DNA from: Triatoma infestans
Taxonomy: Eukaryota > Arthropoda > Insecta > Hemiptera > Reduviidae
Direction: 5' to 3'
Assembly (NCBI GenBank): GCA_011037195.1
Contig: JAAEAF010000614.1
Coordinates: 62,001 to 126,000 of the forward strand
Length of the DNA stretch: 64,000 nt
The first letter of the stretch is position 1, and each line of letters begins with the position of its first letter. Below are positions 22,810-33,795 of the stretch, piece after piece. A program made the position numbers and the translations under genes. The notes beneath the pieces are model-generated. The model was not told the origin of the DNA, did not search any database, and saw nothing but the letters and a program-made list of their open reading frames with translations.

Positions 22810-23305
22810 GATCACTTCTGATGCAGCCTATATAACGGCTTAAAGTATCAGCATGCGCGATATTCTGTGCTCAATGTAAAAATCGTATTCGCTTAATTTG
22901 AGCGACCATCTATATAATTTAGAATGAGGGTGTTTTAAATTTTTGAGCCACTGTAGAGCTGAGTGATCTGTAATTATTTTAAATCTGTAGCCGTAAATTA
23001 TTTGTCAATACTGTTTGCAGCCAAAGAGAATAGCTAACAATTCTCTCTCTGTGGTACAAAGTTTCGACTCAGTATCCGACAGAACTCGTGAAGAGAAAGC
23101 TATCGGACGCTCTTCATCATTTATGTGTTGGCTCAAAATTGCTGAGATGCCGACGTTGCTCGCATCCGTAGTTAAAATAAATTCATATTGATAACAGGGG
23201 TATGCCAGAATGGATGGAGAAATTAATTTTTTTTTGGAATTTGAAATGCCGATGTGCATTGAGGAGACCATACAAACTTTTCACACAAAAATTCCAGACG
23301 GTTCC
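22810..23305 (-). pseudogene. Gypsy RNase H (with the last residues of the RT connection), frameshifted
   Basis: The domain removes RNA from the RNA-DNA hybrid. KFVWSPQCTSAFQ near 23,290-23,250 is the conserved entry into the Gypsy RNase H; an A-run at about 23,225 shifts the frame. The 88-residue frame at 23,271-23,005 holds FILTTDASNVGISAILSQ (first Asp) and TTERELLAILFGCKQY (Glu). The continuation ITDHSALQWLKNL (next Asp) and YRWSLKLSEYDFYI lies in further frames at about 22,985-22,870. Upstream of KFVW the expected RT thumb and palm are absent; the sequence passes into an inverted segment. Confidence 0.85.
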
Positions 23306-23339
23306 ATAATGTTGACACAACATGACAGCCTGCCCACAT

Positions 23340-23971
23340 GACTTTACTTGCCACACACACTGACAAACGTACATAATTACGCTTGTGCAATTACGCTAAT
23401 AAACACCTCATACATGAGATCTCCATCACCAAACATTTTCCAACCGCACACATTCATTACAACTCGGAGATACTAAATTCATCACACAAACATACCATAA
23501 ATTCCATTCAACAACTTTCGCACAAAAAAAAAAATACAATTACAAGCCTTTCAACAACAATTACGCCAGAAACTTACTCATCTCTCTCCACAACAAGTAG
23601 GCAAAATTGTTGAAACATTCTCTCCATTTTATGACACATTCACACGTGATAAAGACTACAAAACAAAATTTACAGATATAACACACCACATAGACACACA
23701 AAATCATCTGCCTATACACAGTAGACCTTACATATTATCTCACTCAGAAGCTCCCATACTAAAAGCTCTCATGCAAGATAATCTGGATAGAGGAATAATT
23801 GAACCGAGTACTAGTAACTGGGCTCATTCGGTAATTCTGGTAAAGAAGAAGTCTGCGGATCAGACAAAAGTCGATCCAAACGACATCACCCAGTTACGCA
23901 AACAGTACAGGTACGTGGTTGATCTGCGTAAATTAAACACAATCACCACATCTAACTATATTTTTAGTTAG
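23340..23971 (+). pseudogene. Inverted protease-RT linker and RT N-terminus of the Gypsy pol
   Basis: This is the only pol block of the element in plus orientation. It reads a Q-rich linker, then KIVETFSPFYDTFTRDKDYK, LPIHSRPYILSHSEA and ALMQDNLDRGIIEPSTSNWA with HSVILVKKK and YRYVVDLRKLNTI, the standard start of a Gypsy RT; the block 23,771-23,971 is open. It ends abruptly right after the DLRKLN motif; the RT fingers, palm and the YxDD active site that should follow are nowhere in the element. The right edge coincides with the truncated end of the minus-strand gag at about 23,964-23,975. The simplest reading is an inversion with loss of both flanks. Confidence 0.8.
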
Positions 23972-24158
23972 TTGCGGGACCAGTTAGTTTTAAAATCAAA
24001 ATTTCTAATTTGTCCACATCAAACCAGCCAGACAGGACACTATAATTATTGAGTTGGTCGATGAAGCTGGAAATATCGCTATTGTGCGAACCGTCGAATA
24101 TAGGTAAATTGTTTATCATCTGGAGATTCCTGATATTCAAGGATTTGCCGTATTGCAC
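23964..24158 (-). pseudogene. Gypsy gag fragment
   Basis: A 64-residue minus frame reads LPIFDGSHNSDISSFIDQLN, then LSGWFDVDKLEILILKLTGPA. This is the classic start of the Gypsy-type gag capsid domain, in which FDG...FI..L and ..L.L.G.A motifs recur. It is truncated after LTGPA at the junction with the inverted pol block; the rest of gag, any zinc knuckle and protease are missing. Confidence 0.75.
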
Positions 24159-25480
24159 TTATTTAAAACGTACGTGTGTGGTGTATTTAGTTGTAAATAC
24201 ACCACTTGCTGGAGATCAGGAATCAGGTGGCCGAGAAATAAGAATTAGTCTTTTTGTGATTCAAGCGACTATACATTTATTTTCGATCACTACATCATGT
24301 TAAGGTGATGATAACCCAAAACCCAGTCTTCAGCGGGCAACGTTGTTGTTCAACGCACTGGTAATGGACTGGATTATGCTATAGTAGCACATGCAGATCC
24401 TAGGTACTGGCGTCGGAAACGGCAGATGTAGAAGCAAGCCCCCACGATCCGGTTTCCTGAGAATGGAGGACCAGCTCTAACCTGAGAAAGAGATCAGAGC
24501 AAATGTTAAGTGGAGAAATGTTGTACGAATCCTTAAATCACCTGAAAGAAGTAAAGGTAGAATAGGTCTTGTGATAATGAAGAAAAAAATATATAAATAT
24601 ATAAGCAAAGCAATAGGGCATGTACCCTAGCTGATGTATTAATAAAAGTTTAATTAGCACTTGTTACAAAATAGCAAACAGTGAATAGTAAATGGTAAAT
24701 GATAAATAGTACGTGGGAAATACCTGAAAAAGAGGCTACCCTAGTCAGCACTAATGCAGTAGGCTGGAGTCGACTGCTATGTAAAGTACAGCTACCAAGG
24801 TTCTGGTATAAGGTTCCTTAAACACTTGGATGTTCAATATTAATAATAATACAGAATAAATGTAATACGAATGTTATTACATTGGAAATAGTGCCAATTG
24901 AGTTGAGGAAGTCAGTAGCGGAAGTGTTGCGCAATATGGTTGATTGCGTTGTCACAGGTGAATAATTATCAGCAAATAAGTCAGACAGATCCCAGGTGTA
25001 AGGATATAATAATAATAACCCAAAAGTAATAAGGTTGTGTCGGATAAAAAAAGCTGACTTACCGCTTCAGGAATTAGTTCATCTGTGAAAATAATAATTA
25101 TATGAATTATTATATTTCCTCTTGCGAATCTTGATGGCACATTGAAGAAAGTGATGCTGCTTCAACAAAAATAAGCCGGCTGGGGCTAAAAGATTAAAAC
25201 ATCAGATTGCAGAAAACGTGCTGATTGAAAAGCAATATGGCGTTGAGCCCAAAAGCAACAGGTCCACTTGGCTCGATTTGACTGCAACTACGACTCGACT
25301 ACACTGGGTGTGGTCTGTTTGAATATGCCTGATGAATTAGCCAAGTTAGGCAACATGATATACTGAAGAGTATAATTGAAAGAAGTGTATAGCACACTCA
25401 TTTAATTGGACAAGTAATTTCAATAAAAGGTGTACATTGAAACAAAACACCATTGAAATGAATCTAACTAAATATAAAAA
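24159..25480 (-). other. Gypsy interior between SAP-like segment and gag, unassigned
   Basis: About 1.3 kb with no open frame of note. A GC-richer block at 24,330-24,500 contrasts with AT-rich DNA on both sides and may be a fragment of another element inserted here, but I do not recognise it. The remainder is AT-rich with short ATAAT repeats. Confidence 0.4.
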
Positions 25481-25735
25481 TTAAAGATGGCTAACCCAAC
25501 AGTGTGGCCAGTCAACTGTATGTATAAGAAAAAAATGGAAGTCCCCCCACTGAAGTATCCCTTTTATATGAATTCGCGACAACGTGATTGCCTCATCGGC
25601 TGTCTTTTGCTGACCATCATTCGTATAAGTTGCCATATTCTTAATTTTCGATAAGCGTTCTTTTAGCACTAATAAATTACCGCCCATTGGGAGATTATGT
25701 TTTTTGAGTTCATTCATGATATCGGCTCTTTTCAT
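25481..25735 (-). pseudogene. SAP-like N-terminal segment of the Gypsy gag
   Basis: An 84-residue minus frame starts MKRADIMNELKKHNLPMGGN and continues LLVLKERLSKIK, matching the helix-turn-helix pattern of SAP domains (xxL..EL...LP..G....L..RL), which bind DNA or RNA and occur at the N-terminus of some arthropod Gypsy gags. It begins 168 bases after the 5' LTR, the expected place for gag. After about residue 55 the similarity fades. Whether it was fused to the gag core at 24,158 is inference. Confidence 0.6.
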
Positions 25736-25890
25736 AAAAGGAAAAATGTCGATAAGATTTTAAATGTAAAAAGAATCGAGTGTAAAAATGAAATAAAAGT
25801 CAATAAGTAATGAAATAAAAATATGTAAAACTGAAAGAAATGACTTACCTTTATCTTCGAAAATGTTGAAGCTGAAGCGGGATTCTCAAA

Positions 25891-25901
25891 CGCTGCCACC
25901 A
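25891..25901 (-). promoter_or_regulatory. Primer-binding site of the Gypsy element
   Basis: Minus-strand TGGTGGCAGCG lies one base after the 5' LTR end (CCATTATA T). It starts with TGG, complementary to the CCA end of a tRNA, as expected for a minus-strand primer site. I do not assign the tRNA. Confidence 0.7.
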
Positions 25902-25902
25902 A

Positions 25903-26209
25903 TATAATGGGGTTGATGAGGAGAGAAATTAGGTTTGATTAATTAGACGAGATATGAAGACACTGTTATAATATAGCTATAAGTTTACACAAACTGCACT
26001 GGACTTGTAATGATTTTATAGAATAAAAGGTGAGAGTAGAGATATGACACGATGCGATGTATGGTTGAATCTCATAGACAGATATCTAGATAGATGTCGT
26101 TAGGTAGATTCTCATTGGCTTATATACAGGTTCTCCCGTTCTAGCCTGCTCAAGTCAGAGAGTAGCCAGAGAGGGTCCTTCTCTCTCTTAATTCTCTCTT
26201 GCCATTACA
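25903..26209 (-). repeat. 5' LTR of the Gypsy element
   Basis: Direct repeat of 18,744-19,051 with about 19 differences including a 2-base T indel near the TGTAATGG end. On the minus strand it starts TGTAATGG at 26,209. A TATA-like box TATATAAG (minus) lies at about 26,118-26,125. Confidence 0.9.
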
Positions 26210-26214
26210 TGGGG

Positions 26215-27829
26215 GAGTTGCCATGTCAAACTGTAGTACTGGACTCTCAACTTCTCCTATTTCTAGGGGTATTAGGTAGGCTCTCTTTCAAGTTGAATAG
26301 CTTGTGATTGGGAGATATGGTATGCTTCATGTGGCTTATTAAGTGTCATCTGTTTCCTAATTGCGGGCGGTGCATTATGATTTTGCTAGAGGCAAGACAC
26401 ACCACCGGCAATCCATTATACTTTCCTCTAAAGTGAAATTTCACTGTAATTTATGATTCTATTACACACACACACACATACATACACAAACATAAATATA
26501 TGTAATAAACATATATTAAAAGAATTGCTATAATTCCAAATTGGAGAATATCGGTTAACCAGAAGTGTCACACCGAGCTGGGCAAATAGTTCTTTTCGAC
26601 CAAATTTAGTGCTGCAGGCACTAAACATAAAAAGTCATTGCCAGATAGTCCCACCCCTCGCGATTCAATTCCGAGTGAATGTGCAGTCCTACCAGAGCTT
26701 ATTGAGTTTCTGACTAGACTAGTATGCGGTGTTCATTCTAGCCGCAATTTAATTCATGTAAAAGTTGGCACCCGCTGCTTGCCTTAGGTTTAGAAATAAT
26801 GTATTTCTGAACATTTATAGGGCAAAAAAATGTAGATATTGAGGAAGAAGTGGTCAGTGAGCTTGGTACCGTATCTATTAGTATCTTGATAGCACTTTAC
26901 GAGGGGAACATGGACAAACTCCAAATTCTAAATGATGTAGGCGAATTTCATCAATTACTACTTAATTTTAACAAGGAGTGTTCGTACAGAAATTTTGAGC
27001 TATGCCACCGATTGACACTCTGCAGCCACCACAAGGGGGACACCAATGCCAAACAAAAACAATGAGCAACTAATAGAATAAAGCTTTCTAACGCCAAAAA
27101 GTTTTATTTTTTTTAGTCCAACATCAATAAAACATGTTCACATTGTGATAATGTTTTATAAGTAGTGATTAGTTACTATCTCCTATTTCAAGGTACATAT
27201 AACTTTATACTGAAACATATACTACACTATAATCATTTTTGGCTACATATAAGGTCTTACTAGGTGGTACGTGCACAGTGGCCGAATATGTCTGTCGAGT
27301 GGTTTGTCACAACGACTTTGTCTGCCTACCTCCCTATGTGTTCTTTGGGATGATCTCGAACAAATGGTGGTAGCTTCACGTATGTTGAAGTTACATTTTT
27401 CCGGACCAGTTTCTGACACTTATATGGCTGTCTGTCCCCCTTATCACCTCTGAATCGTCTGCCATTACTATTTATTTTTAAGAACACCTATCTCCCAATA
27501 CTACATAAAAATCTGCCTTATTGCACTTATGTTCTTTATCTCATATTACTTTCTCTCACTCCTAGTACAAAGGAATTATTGTGATGGGTCAATTTTTTTT
27601 TTCTTTTACATGTTTACATTATTACGTTCTTAACTTGGAATTACAGGCAGACTCATCATTCTGTTCTCTACTTAACTCCTGCCGTCTGTTTAGGAATGTT
27701 AAAAACTTGTTGAAGTTAAATACCTTTTTGTGTCACTGGCTCTCACTCTATCTGTTCGGGTACAGTTCACTGCGACCAAATTACGTCTATATTATGTCCC
27801 CCTAGTGGAGCCAAGATGAGACTATTATT
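26215..27829. other. Spacer with interspersed-repeat pieces, no gene seen
   Basis: 26,215-26,500 resumes the repeat interrupted by the Gypsy insertion ('gtggcttattaagtgtcatc', 'tactttcctctaaagtg') and contains a short CA run at 26,464. Open frames at 26,850-27,065 and 27,581-27,805 (+) have no recognisable relatives. Confidence 0.45.
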
Positions 27830-28570
27830 CTACAGCACCCCTTTCAGATTAAGGTCTCTGAGAAACCTCAGAATCTGGGAAGGTTCTATGGAGGGTCCTT
27901 CTTCCTACAACCCCTGGTATATTCCAGACTTCCAAATCTTCTCTATATGATAGAGTCGGAGTCCGTTAGAAGGTTACTGGTGCCTCCTCATCTCACCACA
28001 GCTCAGCTTCTTCAAGTGCTCCATAAGTCTACAATGTCCCTGGGAAAACTCGTCAGCATGCGGAGCCGATTTTTACTCAGATTGATACACATTTAGAATC
28101 TCTTCAGATCACTCATAACCCGCATACAATGCTTAGCCTGCTTCAGTCCTGCGAGGGTTCTTCAGAGCTGTGTGCTATCTTCAGTTCCTTCTTAATGCTG
28201 TGCTCTTCCTGGTAAAACTGGTCATTAATTATCCTACAGAAGGATTCCGACCTTATAAGGGAGGACACAGCGTCTTTCCTTACCAAGGTATCGGCCAACT
28301 AATTTCCTTCTCCGCCAACTTGTCCTGGCATCTAAAATGTTGTTCTTTCCAGGTCATTTAGTTTGCCGAAGCGTTCCCTTATCATTTTTAAATGAGTGCT
28401 TCAATGGCGACCAAGCTTCACAATCTGCTGATCACGGTTAAATTGGTCACATCTTCCAAGTGCGTCAGTTTTCGCCTTGAAGATGCTGGGAAATTTGTCA
28501 TAAGTTCCGAATGTCTAAGTCCTCTTAAACCAAACGCTTCGGTCTCAGTCCCCTCAGGGGTCCTCGACCA
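27830..28570 (-). pseudogene. RNase H and C-terminal fragment of an I-like non-LTR element
   Basis: No open frame survives, but the minus-strand DNA aligns by eye with two other copies here. 28,440-28,200 matches the RNase H fragment at 31,190-31,430 (shared words: CGCCATTGAAGCA, AAACTAAATGAC, ACCTTGGTAAGGAA, GGAATCCTT). 28,080-27,850 matches the C-terminal fragment at 33,540-33,790 (shared, plus sense: TCTCTGAGAAA-CTCAGAA, GTTAGAAGGT, AGCTTCTTCAA). It therefore spans the RNase H domain and the cysteine-bearing tail of the same family. Confidence 0.65.
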
Positions 28571-28640
28571 TAGATAGATAGATAGATACTTTATTCGTAC
28601 AGCACCAAAGGTACACCAAAGGGACCCATAAAATGGGATG
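28571..28640 (-). mobile_element. 3' end of a non-LTR element with a (TATC)n tail
   Basis: On the minus strand: GGTGCTGTACGAATAAAGTA followed by repeated TATC (28,588-28,571). A polyadenylation-like AATAAA directly before a tetranucleotide repeat is the usual form of a 3' end in non-LTR or SINE elements that end in short repeats. It abuts the 5'-truncated RNase H fragment to its left, so two insertions may lie head to tail. Confidence 0.5.
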
Positions 28641-28960
28641 GTCTTTAATGCCAGACAGAGCGAATTCTTTGCTACATTTTCTTTGGGTGCCTCAGCTTCG
28701 ATTTATGTGATTCGATACTATAATGAAAATCGGTGGAGATATTTTCGAGAAAAATCGCAAAAACTTAAAAAAAAAAAACATCTCCTGGCGACTTTGTTTT
28801 ATTTTAATATTTCAGCTCACCCATACCCATACAACAACCCACATGCACACCCGTATGCACCCATATAGAACACTCGTTAAATACATTTTTCATACTCAGG
28901 GGACACTTCCGCAATACTTCCTCTTGTCAACAGTAAGAATAAAAAAGTTATTCACTACAA
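28641..28960. repeat. Interspersed repeat copy
   Basis: Family words 'tactataatgaaaatcggtgg', 'gagatattttcgagaaaaatcgc', a CA-rich patch at 28,825-28,860, 'aatacatttttcatactcagggg' and 'cttccgcaatacttcctctt' appear in the family's order. Confidence 0.6.
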
Positions 28961-31039
28961 CTTTAATCTGCAGTTCAACTAACAGCGTCTAGGCTGCTTT
29001 GGGCCACTCAACCTCCTGGATTTTTTTCCTTCACCCAAACATACAATCCAATCCATATCCATTTATCCATCTCTCCCATTTGACAAAAGTAAACAATCTG
29101 GCACCAATGATTTCAACCCAAACCAAACTAGGCCAAACAATGACACACGTCTAGTAATCCCCATTCTATACATCGGACCGATCAACTCTACAGACTTTTC
29201 ATTTTTATCTTCTTTGAGTTGAGTGGACGTGTGCGCGCGCACATATCCCCACTATCGACAAATATTCTCCTCCCCCACCAACACAAACATCACTCCTCAA
29301 ACAACAATACAAGCGCCCTCTCTCGCATTTTTTCCGAACTTTTTACTAACCAAAGCGGACGAACGAGCAACGCACTGTTTGCATTGAATATAAATTAGTA
29401 AAAGCGGGAGATATCTAATTCTCACACGCAAATAAAATCCCCTACTTGTTAATACCCTGAAATTGTATTGGTTTTTATACACTGGACAAAAAAAAGCCTA
29501 TCTATCTGTATATGCCAGTATCATTACATCGGAATCACTTTTTCATTTAAACCATAATTTCTCTTTCAATCAAATCTGATTTTTTTTTTTTAACGCCCTC
29601 ATAATTTCCTCTCAAACACAATTACTAATATTCTGATTGGCAAGTTATTCTAAAGCTTGGAATTTTTACTTATGGTTTAGTTTGCCATAAAAATGAACAT
29701 TGATAACCTACTTTTAAACTTCTTGATGATTCTTTAAGAAATAGGAACAACTAGATTGAGACCATATTTCCTAACGTCACAGGTTCCCATAATAAAAGAA
29801 AAAATTATTTTTCCAATAAATTTCTCAAAATATAGTGGGTTTATACAATCGCAGTTAACCTTTCAGGGTTAAAGGAAATCATTTAGGCCATTTTTTGAGA
29901 CAAATCCTAGAAATTAAACACCTATTCGGTAGAGAACCAATTTTGGTTAACCTTTTTTCTTCAAATTGTAATGGTTGCAGAATGAAGGTTGGTAAATGGT
30001 GAAATGTGAAACCACAACTGAAATTGTATGAGGAGAGAAGAGAACATTAGTTAGAAGAATATTACTAATTAGAAATAATGCATGATCTAAAGGTGGATTT
30101 GCATGAGTGGCTATAGCTTTGTGAACCCTACAATTCGACCTTCAGTCTTGTTATAACTCTTATATTCATCAAGACGGCTTCCATTAACCCCAGATTTCCA
30201 GCTTTTTATCCTCAGTTTATCCTTTCCATTGTTGAAATTTTGAGAGAGCTTCTAGGGGCGATATTTGGCTTTCCATGATGAGCTCATTCCCCAATACATT
30301 GCATAGGCAGAGAAAGTAATGCGTAAAAAAAGTGTGCTTGGAGTGATAATGGTGGGAGCTCCCTGCGGCTGGTATTGAAACTAATTAAATCCAGTTTATT
30401 GTGTGACGAACAGTATTCTAACGATATATGGATGACTGGCATTCAAAATGGACATTGTTAAGACCGTAAATTGTACTGGAACGACTCCTTGGAGAAAGGG
30501 TTAATGTAGCAGCTCCCCCCCAAAAAACCACCGAAAAAGAGAATTTCCAGAAAAAAAATTCAAATAAAAGAGACCAGATGTACAGATAGTATGCAAAAAG
30601 TTTAAAGTTTAAATCATCTGTATTGTTTTAATCTGCGATAAACTTTCCAATTTTTCGTTGAAATTTATTTATAAATTTTTAGCTATATTTCAGTGCACGA
30701 TGCAGATAACAATTAAGTGAGCTGACATTTTTCAGGAGACAAGTTATCCATTCATGACACTCCACTAAAACTATAAACTCAGTCACCGGCCACTGAGAAA
30801 GTCACGAGGCTTCAGCTGGTTATGGAAGTTCTCTAGTAGGGTATCGGCCAGAGATTGCGGACTAATCGGTTTTGATGCGGTGAAAATGAGTAATGGATTT
30901 TTTTTTCTTATAAAGGGATTTTACTGTCTGATGCAGAGGAATCTTTAAGATATAAATGAATGGTTTAGGTTGGTAACATAGAAAGGGAAAAAGTTTCCGG
31001 GCGATTGAGTGGCCTTAATACTATATGTCGTCGTCCATC
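28961..31039. other. Spacer, no gene seen
   Basis: Contains a C- and CA-rich strip at 29,030-29,310 and diverged interspersed-repeat pieces at about 29,810-29,970 and 30,500-30,680. No coding sequence recognised. Confidence 0.45.
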
Positions 31040-31480
31040 GAGGACCCTGAGAAGGCTCGGACGGAGTGTCTAGTCTAAGTTCTAGACATTTGGAGCCTAA
31101 GTTCTCAACATTTCATAGGCGGAAATTCACGCAATCGAAAAACGTTTCCAGTTTAACCACGACCGGAATTATCGAGTTGAGAAGATTTATAGCCTAGCCA
31201 CCATTGAAGCATTCAGATCATATGTTACTAGTCCAAAAATCATCCGAGAATGCTTGAGTAAACTAAATGACTTGGACAGAAACAATATTTTAGAGTCAAA
31301 GCATGTTGGCGAGAAATGAAATAGGATGGCCAATACCCTGGTAAGGAAGGCGCTATATACTCCTTTGTAGAGCCGGAATCCTTATGTGGGTTAACTGCTG
31401 GCCAGGCTCTCCGGGAACTATTATGGAAACATAGAAAGGAGCAATGAATATACGTACAGCAAGGATTTAAGATTGGTAGG
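31040..31480 (+). pseudogene. RNase H fragment of an I-like non-LTR element
   Basis: Across frames the plus strand reads ATIEAFRSYVTSPKIIRECL, LNDLDRNNILE, then ANTLVRKA and a segment equal to LTAGQALRELLWKHRK near 31,393-31,440. This matches the middle and end of the RNase H domain (the 'SD/SL..AI.AL' helix, the 'NE.AD.LA..G' helix) and the linker after it. Stops and a deletion remove the GHSG..GN loop. The upstream ends of the element (EN, RT) are missing. Confidence 0.65.
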
Positions 31481-32502
31481 AATTGTAACCGATAGGATTT
31501 GGAATGCTTAATGGGCCCTCACAGTTCAACCCCGTAGTTTCAGGTCTGTCTAAGTAAAGTAGAGTATATTTGAACTTTGTTGTTCAATAGTATTATTAAG
31601 TTTATTTGTACCGGTCTTCTGTAAAGTCGCATTTCCGGTTAATGGATCTTGAGTAAAAATTTGTGTTGGATCCTATGATTAAGCGGAACATTATGCTTCT
31701 AGCGCTTATTCATCAATGAGAAATTTTGTTCACTCATATTCCCATTCACACCCACATTTACACAAACATATGTAATATATACAAGATCACTGAGTTCAAT
31801 AACTACTGCTAAGAAATTAATCACTTTAACCAAAAGGTTAACTAGAATACGTCCTGGCAATTTATTCTATAAAAAATGTATAATAGAGTGCAGAAATAAA
31901 ATTTCAACCTGGTTGAAATAGTATTTGTATCAAGTATAAATATCATTGCCCGAGTCTCACCACAAAGGCGAAAAAGCGTACTCAATTTGGCCGCGTTCCA
32001 AAATAGGTAGATTACGCCATAAAAAGGCAAGAAGGAAAAAGAGAAAAACCTTTTTGCAATTAGCAGCAGCGACGAAGCAGTCTTTCATCCCAGCTTATTA
32101 GCTTGTAGTCTACTTAATCTATTAAAAAGCTTAGACAAGAAACATTATTACTATTGCAACAATGACAAGTATGTTACATCTGGTAATACATTTAGAAAAT
32201 TCATTAAATTGATTTAATTTGTTACAGATTCAATAATTATGCATTAAAAGATCTGGTGTGAACTGGTCACACGACTTGCTCTTAATACAATCATTATAAA
32301 ACTGACATATTTTCATTAAAGCTGTATAATTGTACTTCAAGTGAGAGTTGTATGTATCTTTTCTGTAAAGAAGAAGGTAGGTAATAATTTGAACTGTTTA
32401 AAGTGAAATTCAATAGAGAGCGCCAATAACACTTGAAATTGAAGGTCATTTGAACATAAAAATTTTTCGAAAAAGTTTCAATTTTTCATAAAAGTGAAGA
32501 AA
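31481..32502. other. AT-rich spacer with an interspersed-repeat fragment
   Basis: The words 'gtaaagtcgcatttccggtta' near 31,622 and 'cacccacatttacacaaacata' near 31,748 are from the interspersed family. Nothing else recognised. Confidence 0.5.
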
Positions 32503-33060
32503 GTTTATATATGTGGTAGTAGATAGCATCCAAGTTTATATATGTGGTAGTAGATAGCATCCAAGTTTATATATGTGGTAGTAGATAGCATCCAAGTTTA
32601 TATATGTGGTAGCAGATAGCATCCAAGTTTATATATGTGGTAGTAGATAGCATCCAAGTTTATATATGTGGTAGTAGATAGCATCCAAGTTTATATATGT
32701 GGTAGTAGATAGCATCCAAGTTTATATATGTGGTAGTAGATAGCATCCAAGTTTATATATGTGGTAGCAGATAGCATCCAAGTTTATATATGTGGTAGTA
32801 GATAGCATCCAAGTTTATATATGTGGTAGCAGATAGCATCCAAGTTTATATATGTGGTAGTAGATAGCATCCAAGTTTATATATGTGGTAGTAGATAGCA
32901 TCCAAGTTTATATATGTGGTAGCAGATAGCATCCAAGTTTATATATGTGGTAGTAGATAGCATCCAAGTTTATATATGTGGTAGTAGATAGCATCCAAGT
33001 TTATATATGTGGTAGTAGATAGCATCCAAGTTTATATATGTGGTAGTAGATAGCATCCAA
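32503..33060. repeat. 31-bp satellite, 18 exact-length copies
   Basis: 558 bases made of exactly 18 units of 31 bases; each unit begins GTTTATATATGTGGTAG and ends AGATAGCATCCAA. All units are identical by eye except one position: GTAGTAG versus GTAGCAG, with C in units 4, 9, 11 and 14. There are no unique spacers between units, so it is not a CRISPR-type array, and every frame is closed by TAG. Near-perfect uniformity implies recent expansion or ongoing homogenisation. Confidence 0.97.
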
Positions 33061-33419
33061 GTTCAAGAAAATCCCTAAATTCAAGAAAATATTTTGTTTA
33101 AACCAGCTGATTATTTATATCTAATTATTTAATCTATCCCCACCCAATAAAACAACTCACTCAGCTTCATTATTTTAAAGATCTCGTCAATAGCTTCCCT
33201 TCTCGGAGGGGTCGAGAGAAAGCCAAATTTAACTACAACTAATCGTTTTCAAGTTACTGAAAAAAAAAACACAAATTATGTAAGTTTTTTATTTTTCTAT
33301 CTTTTTTCATTCATTTATTTGTAAATGAATATATTACATAATAACTAATAAGCAATTGGGACAAATTAGATGCACTACACAAAGGGACTGAGAGAAAATA
33401 CCCTGTATTATTACTAACG
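33061..33419. other. Spacer, no gene seen
   Basis: Begins with two short related words, 'gttcaagaaaatccctaaa' and 'ttcaagaaaatattttg', then AT-rich DNA with a GC patch at 33,190-33,225. No gene. Confidence 0.5.
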
Positions 33420-33795
33420 TAATGTTGGTATTGAAAGGAGGAGGTCATGAGACCACTGGCCCTTTTTGGGTAGTTAGAATGGTGCACTGCCACCAAAAGA
33501 GGTGTACTTAGCCACCCCACTGTGTCAGGACGGAACCACTCACCCTACAGACTTCTAGTTCGAAATCTCTGAGAAATCTCAGAACCTTGGAAAGTTCTAA
33601 AAATAATTGGTAACTGCCCAGGCTTCCGAATCTTCTTTGAATGGTGGCTTCCCAGTACGTTAGAAGGTGTATGGGAGTCTCCTCTATTTCCCCACAGAAA
33701 CAGCAGGTGCTATCGTATACTAGGCCCAGCCTCTTCAATTATCCTCTGAGTTTACAGTGTGGATACCCTCAGCATGCCAAGTCTATCCACTCGCC
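33420..33795 (-). pseudogene. C-terminal fragment of an I-like non-LTR ORF2
   Basis: A 76-residue minus frame (33,738-33,508) reads MKRLGLVYDSTCCFCGEIEE then TPIHLLTYWEA. It matches the region after RNase H in this superfamily, where a C-x2-C...H pattern (here CCFCGEIEETPIH) follows the 'L..MGL..D..C..C' phrase. The last ligand, usually Cys after HLL, is replaced. The rest of the ORF is absent upstream (right side). Confidence 0.7.

Larger units (their letters stand above)
18739..26214 (-). mobile_element. Gypsy-superfamily LTR retrotransposon with TSDs, internally rearranged
   Basis: Two direct repeats of about 308 bases (18,744-19,051 and 25,903-26,209) bound a 6.85-kb interior and are themselves flanked by the 5-bp duplication TGGGG (18,739-18,743 and 26,210-26,214). 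Transcription would run on the minus strand: 5' LTR at the right, then primer site, SAP-like and gag coding, pol, polypurine tract, 3' LTR at the left. RNase H, integrase and GPY module identify Gypsy. I count about 19 differences between the LTRs (roughly 6%), so this is not a recent insertion. The gag C-terminus, protease and RT core are missing or inverted, so the copy cannot move by itself. Confidence 0.9.

Noticed and set aside
18739..26214. Envelope gene making the Gypsy element an errantivirus-like provirus
   Set aside because: The 2.1-kb zone after integrase has no signal peptide, membrane segment or open frame of useful length.
32503..33060. CRISPR array
   Set aside because: Units follow each other directly with no unique spacers, and the genome is eukaryotic. 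It is a satellite.
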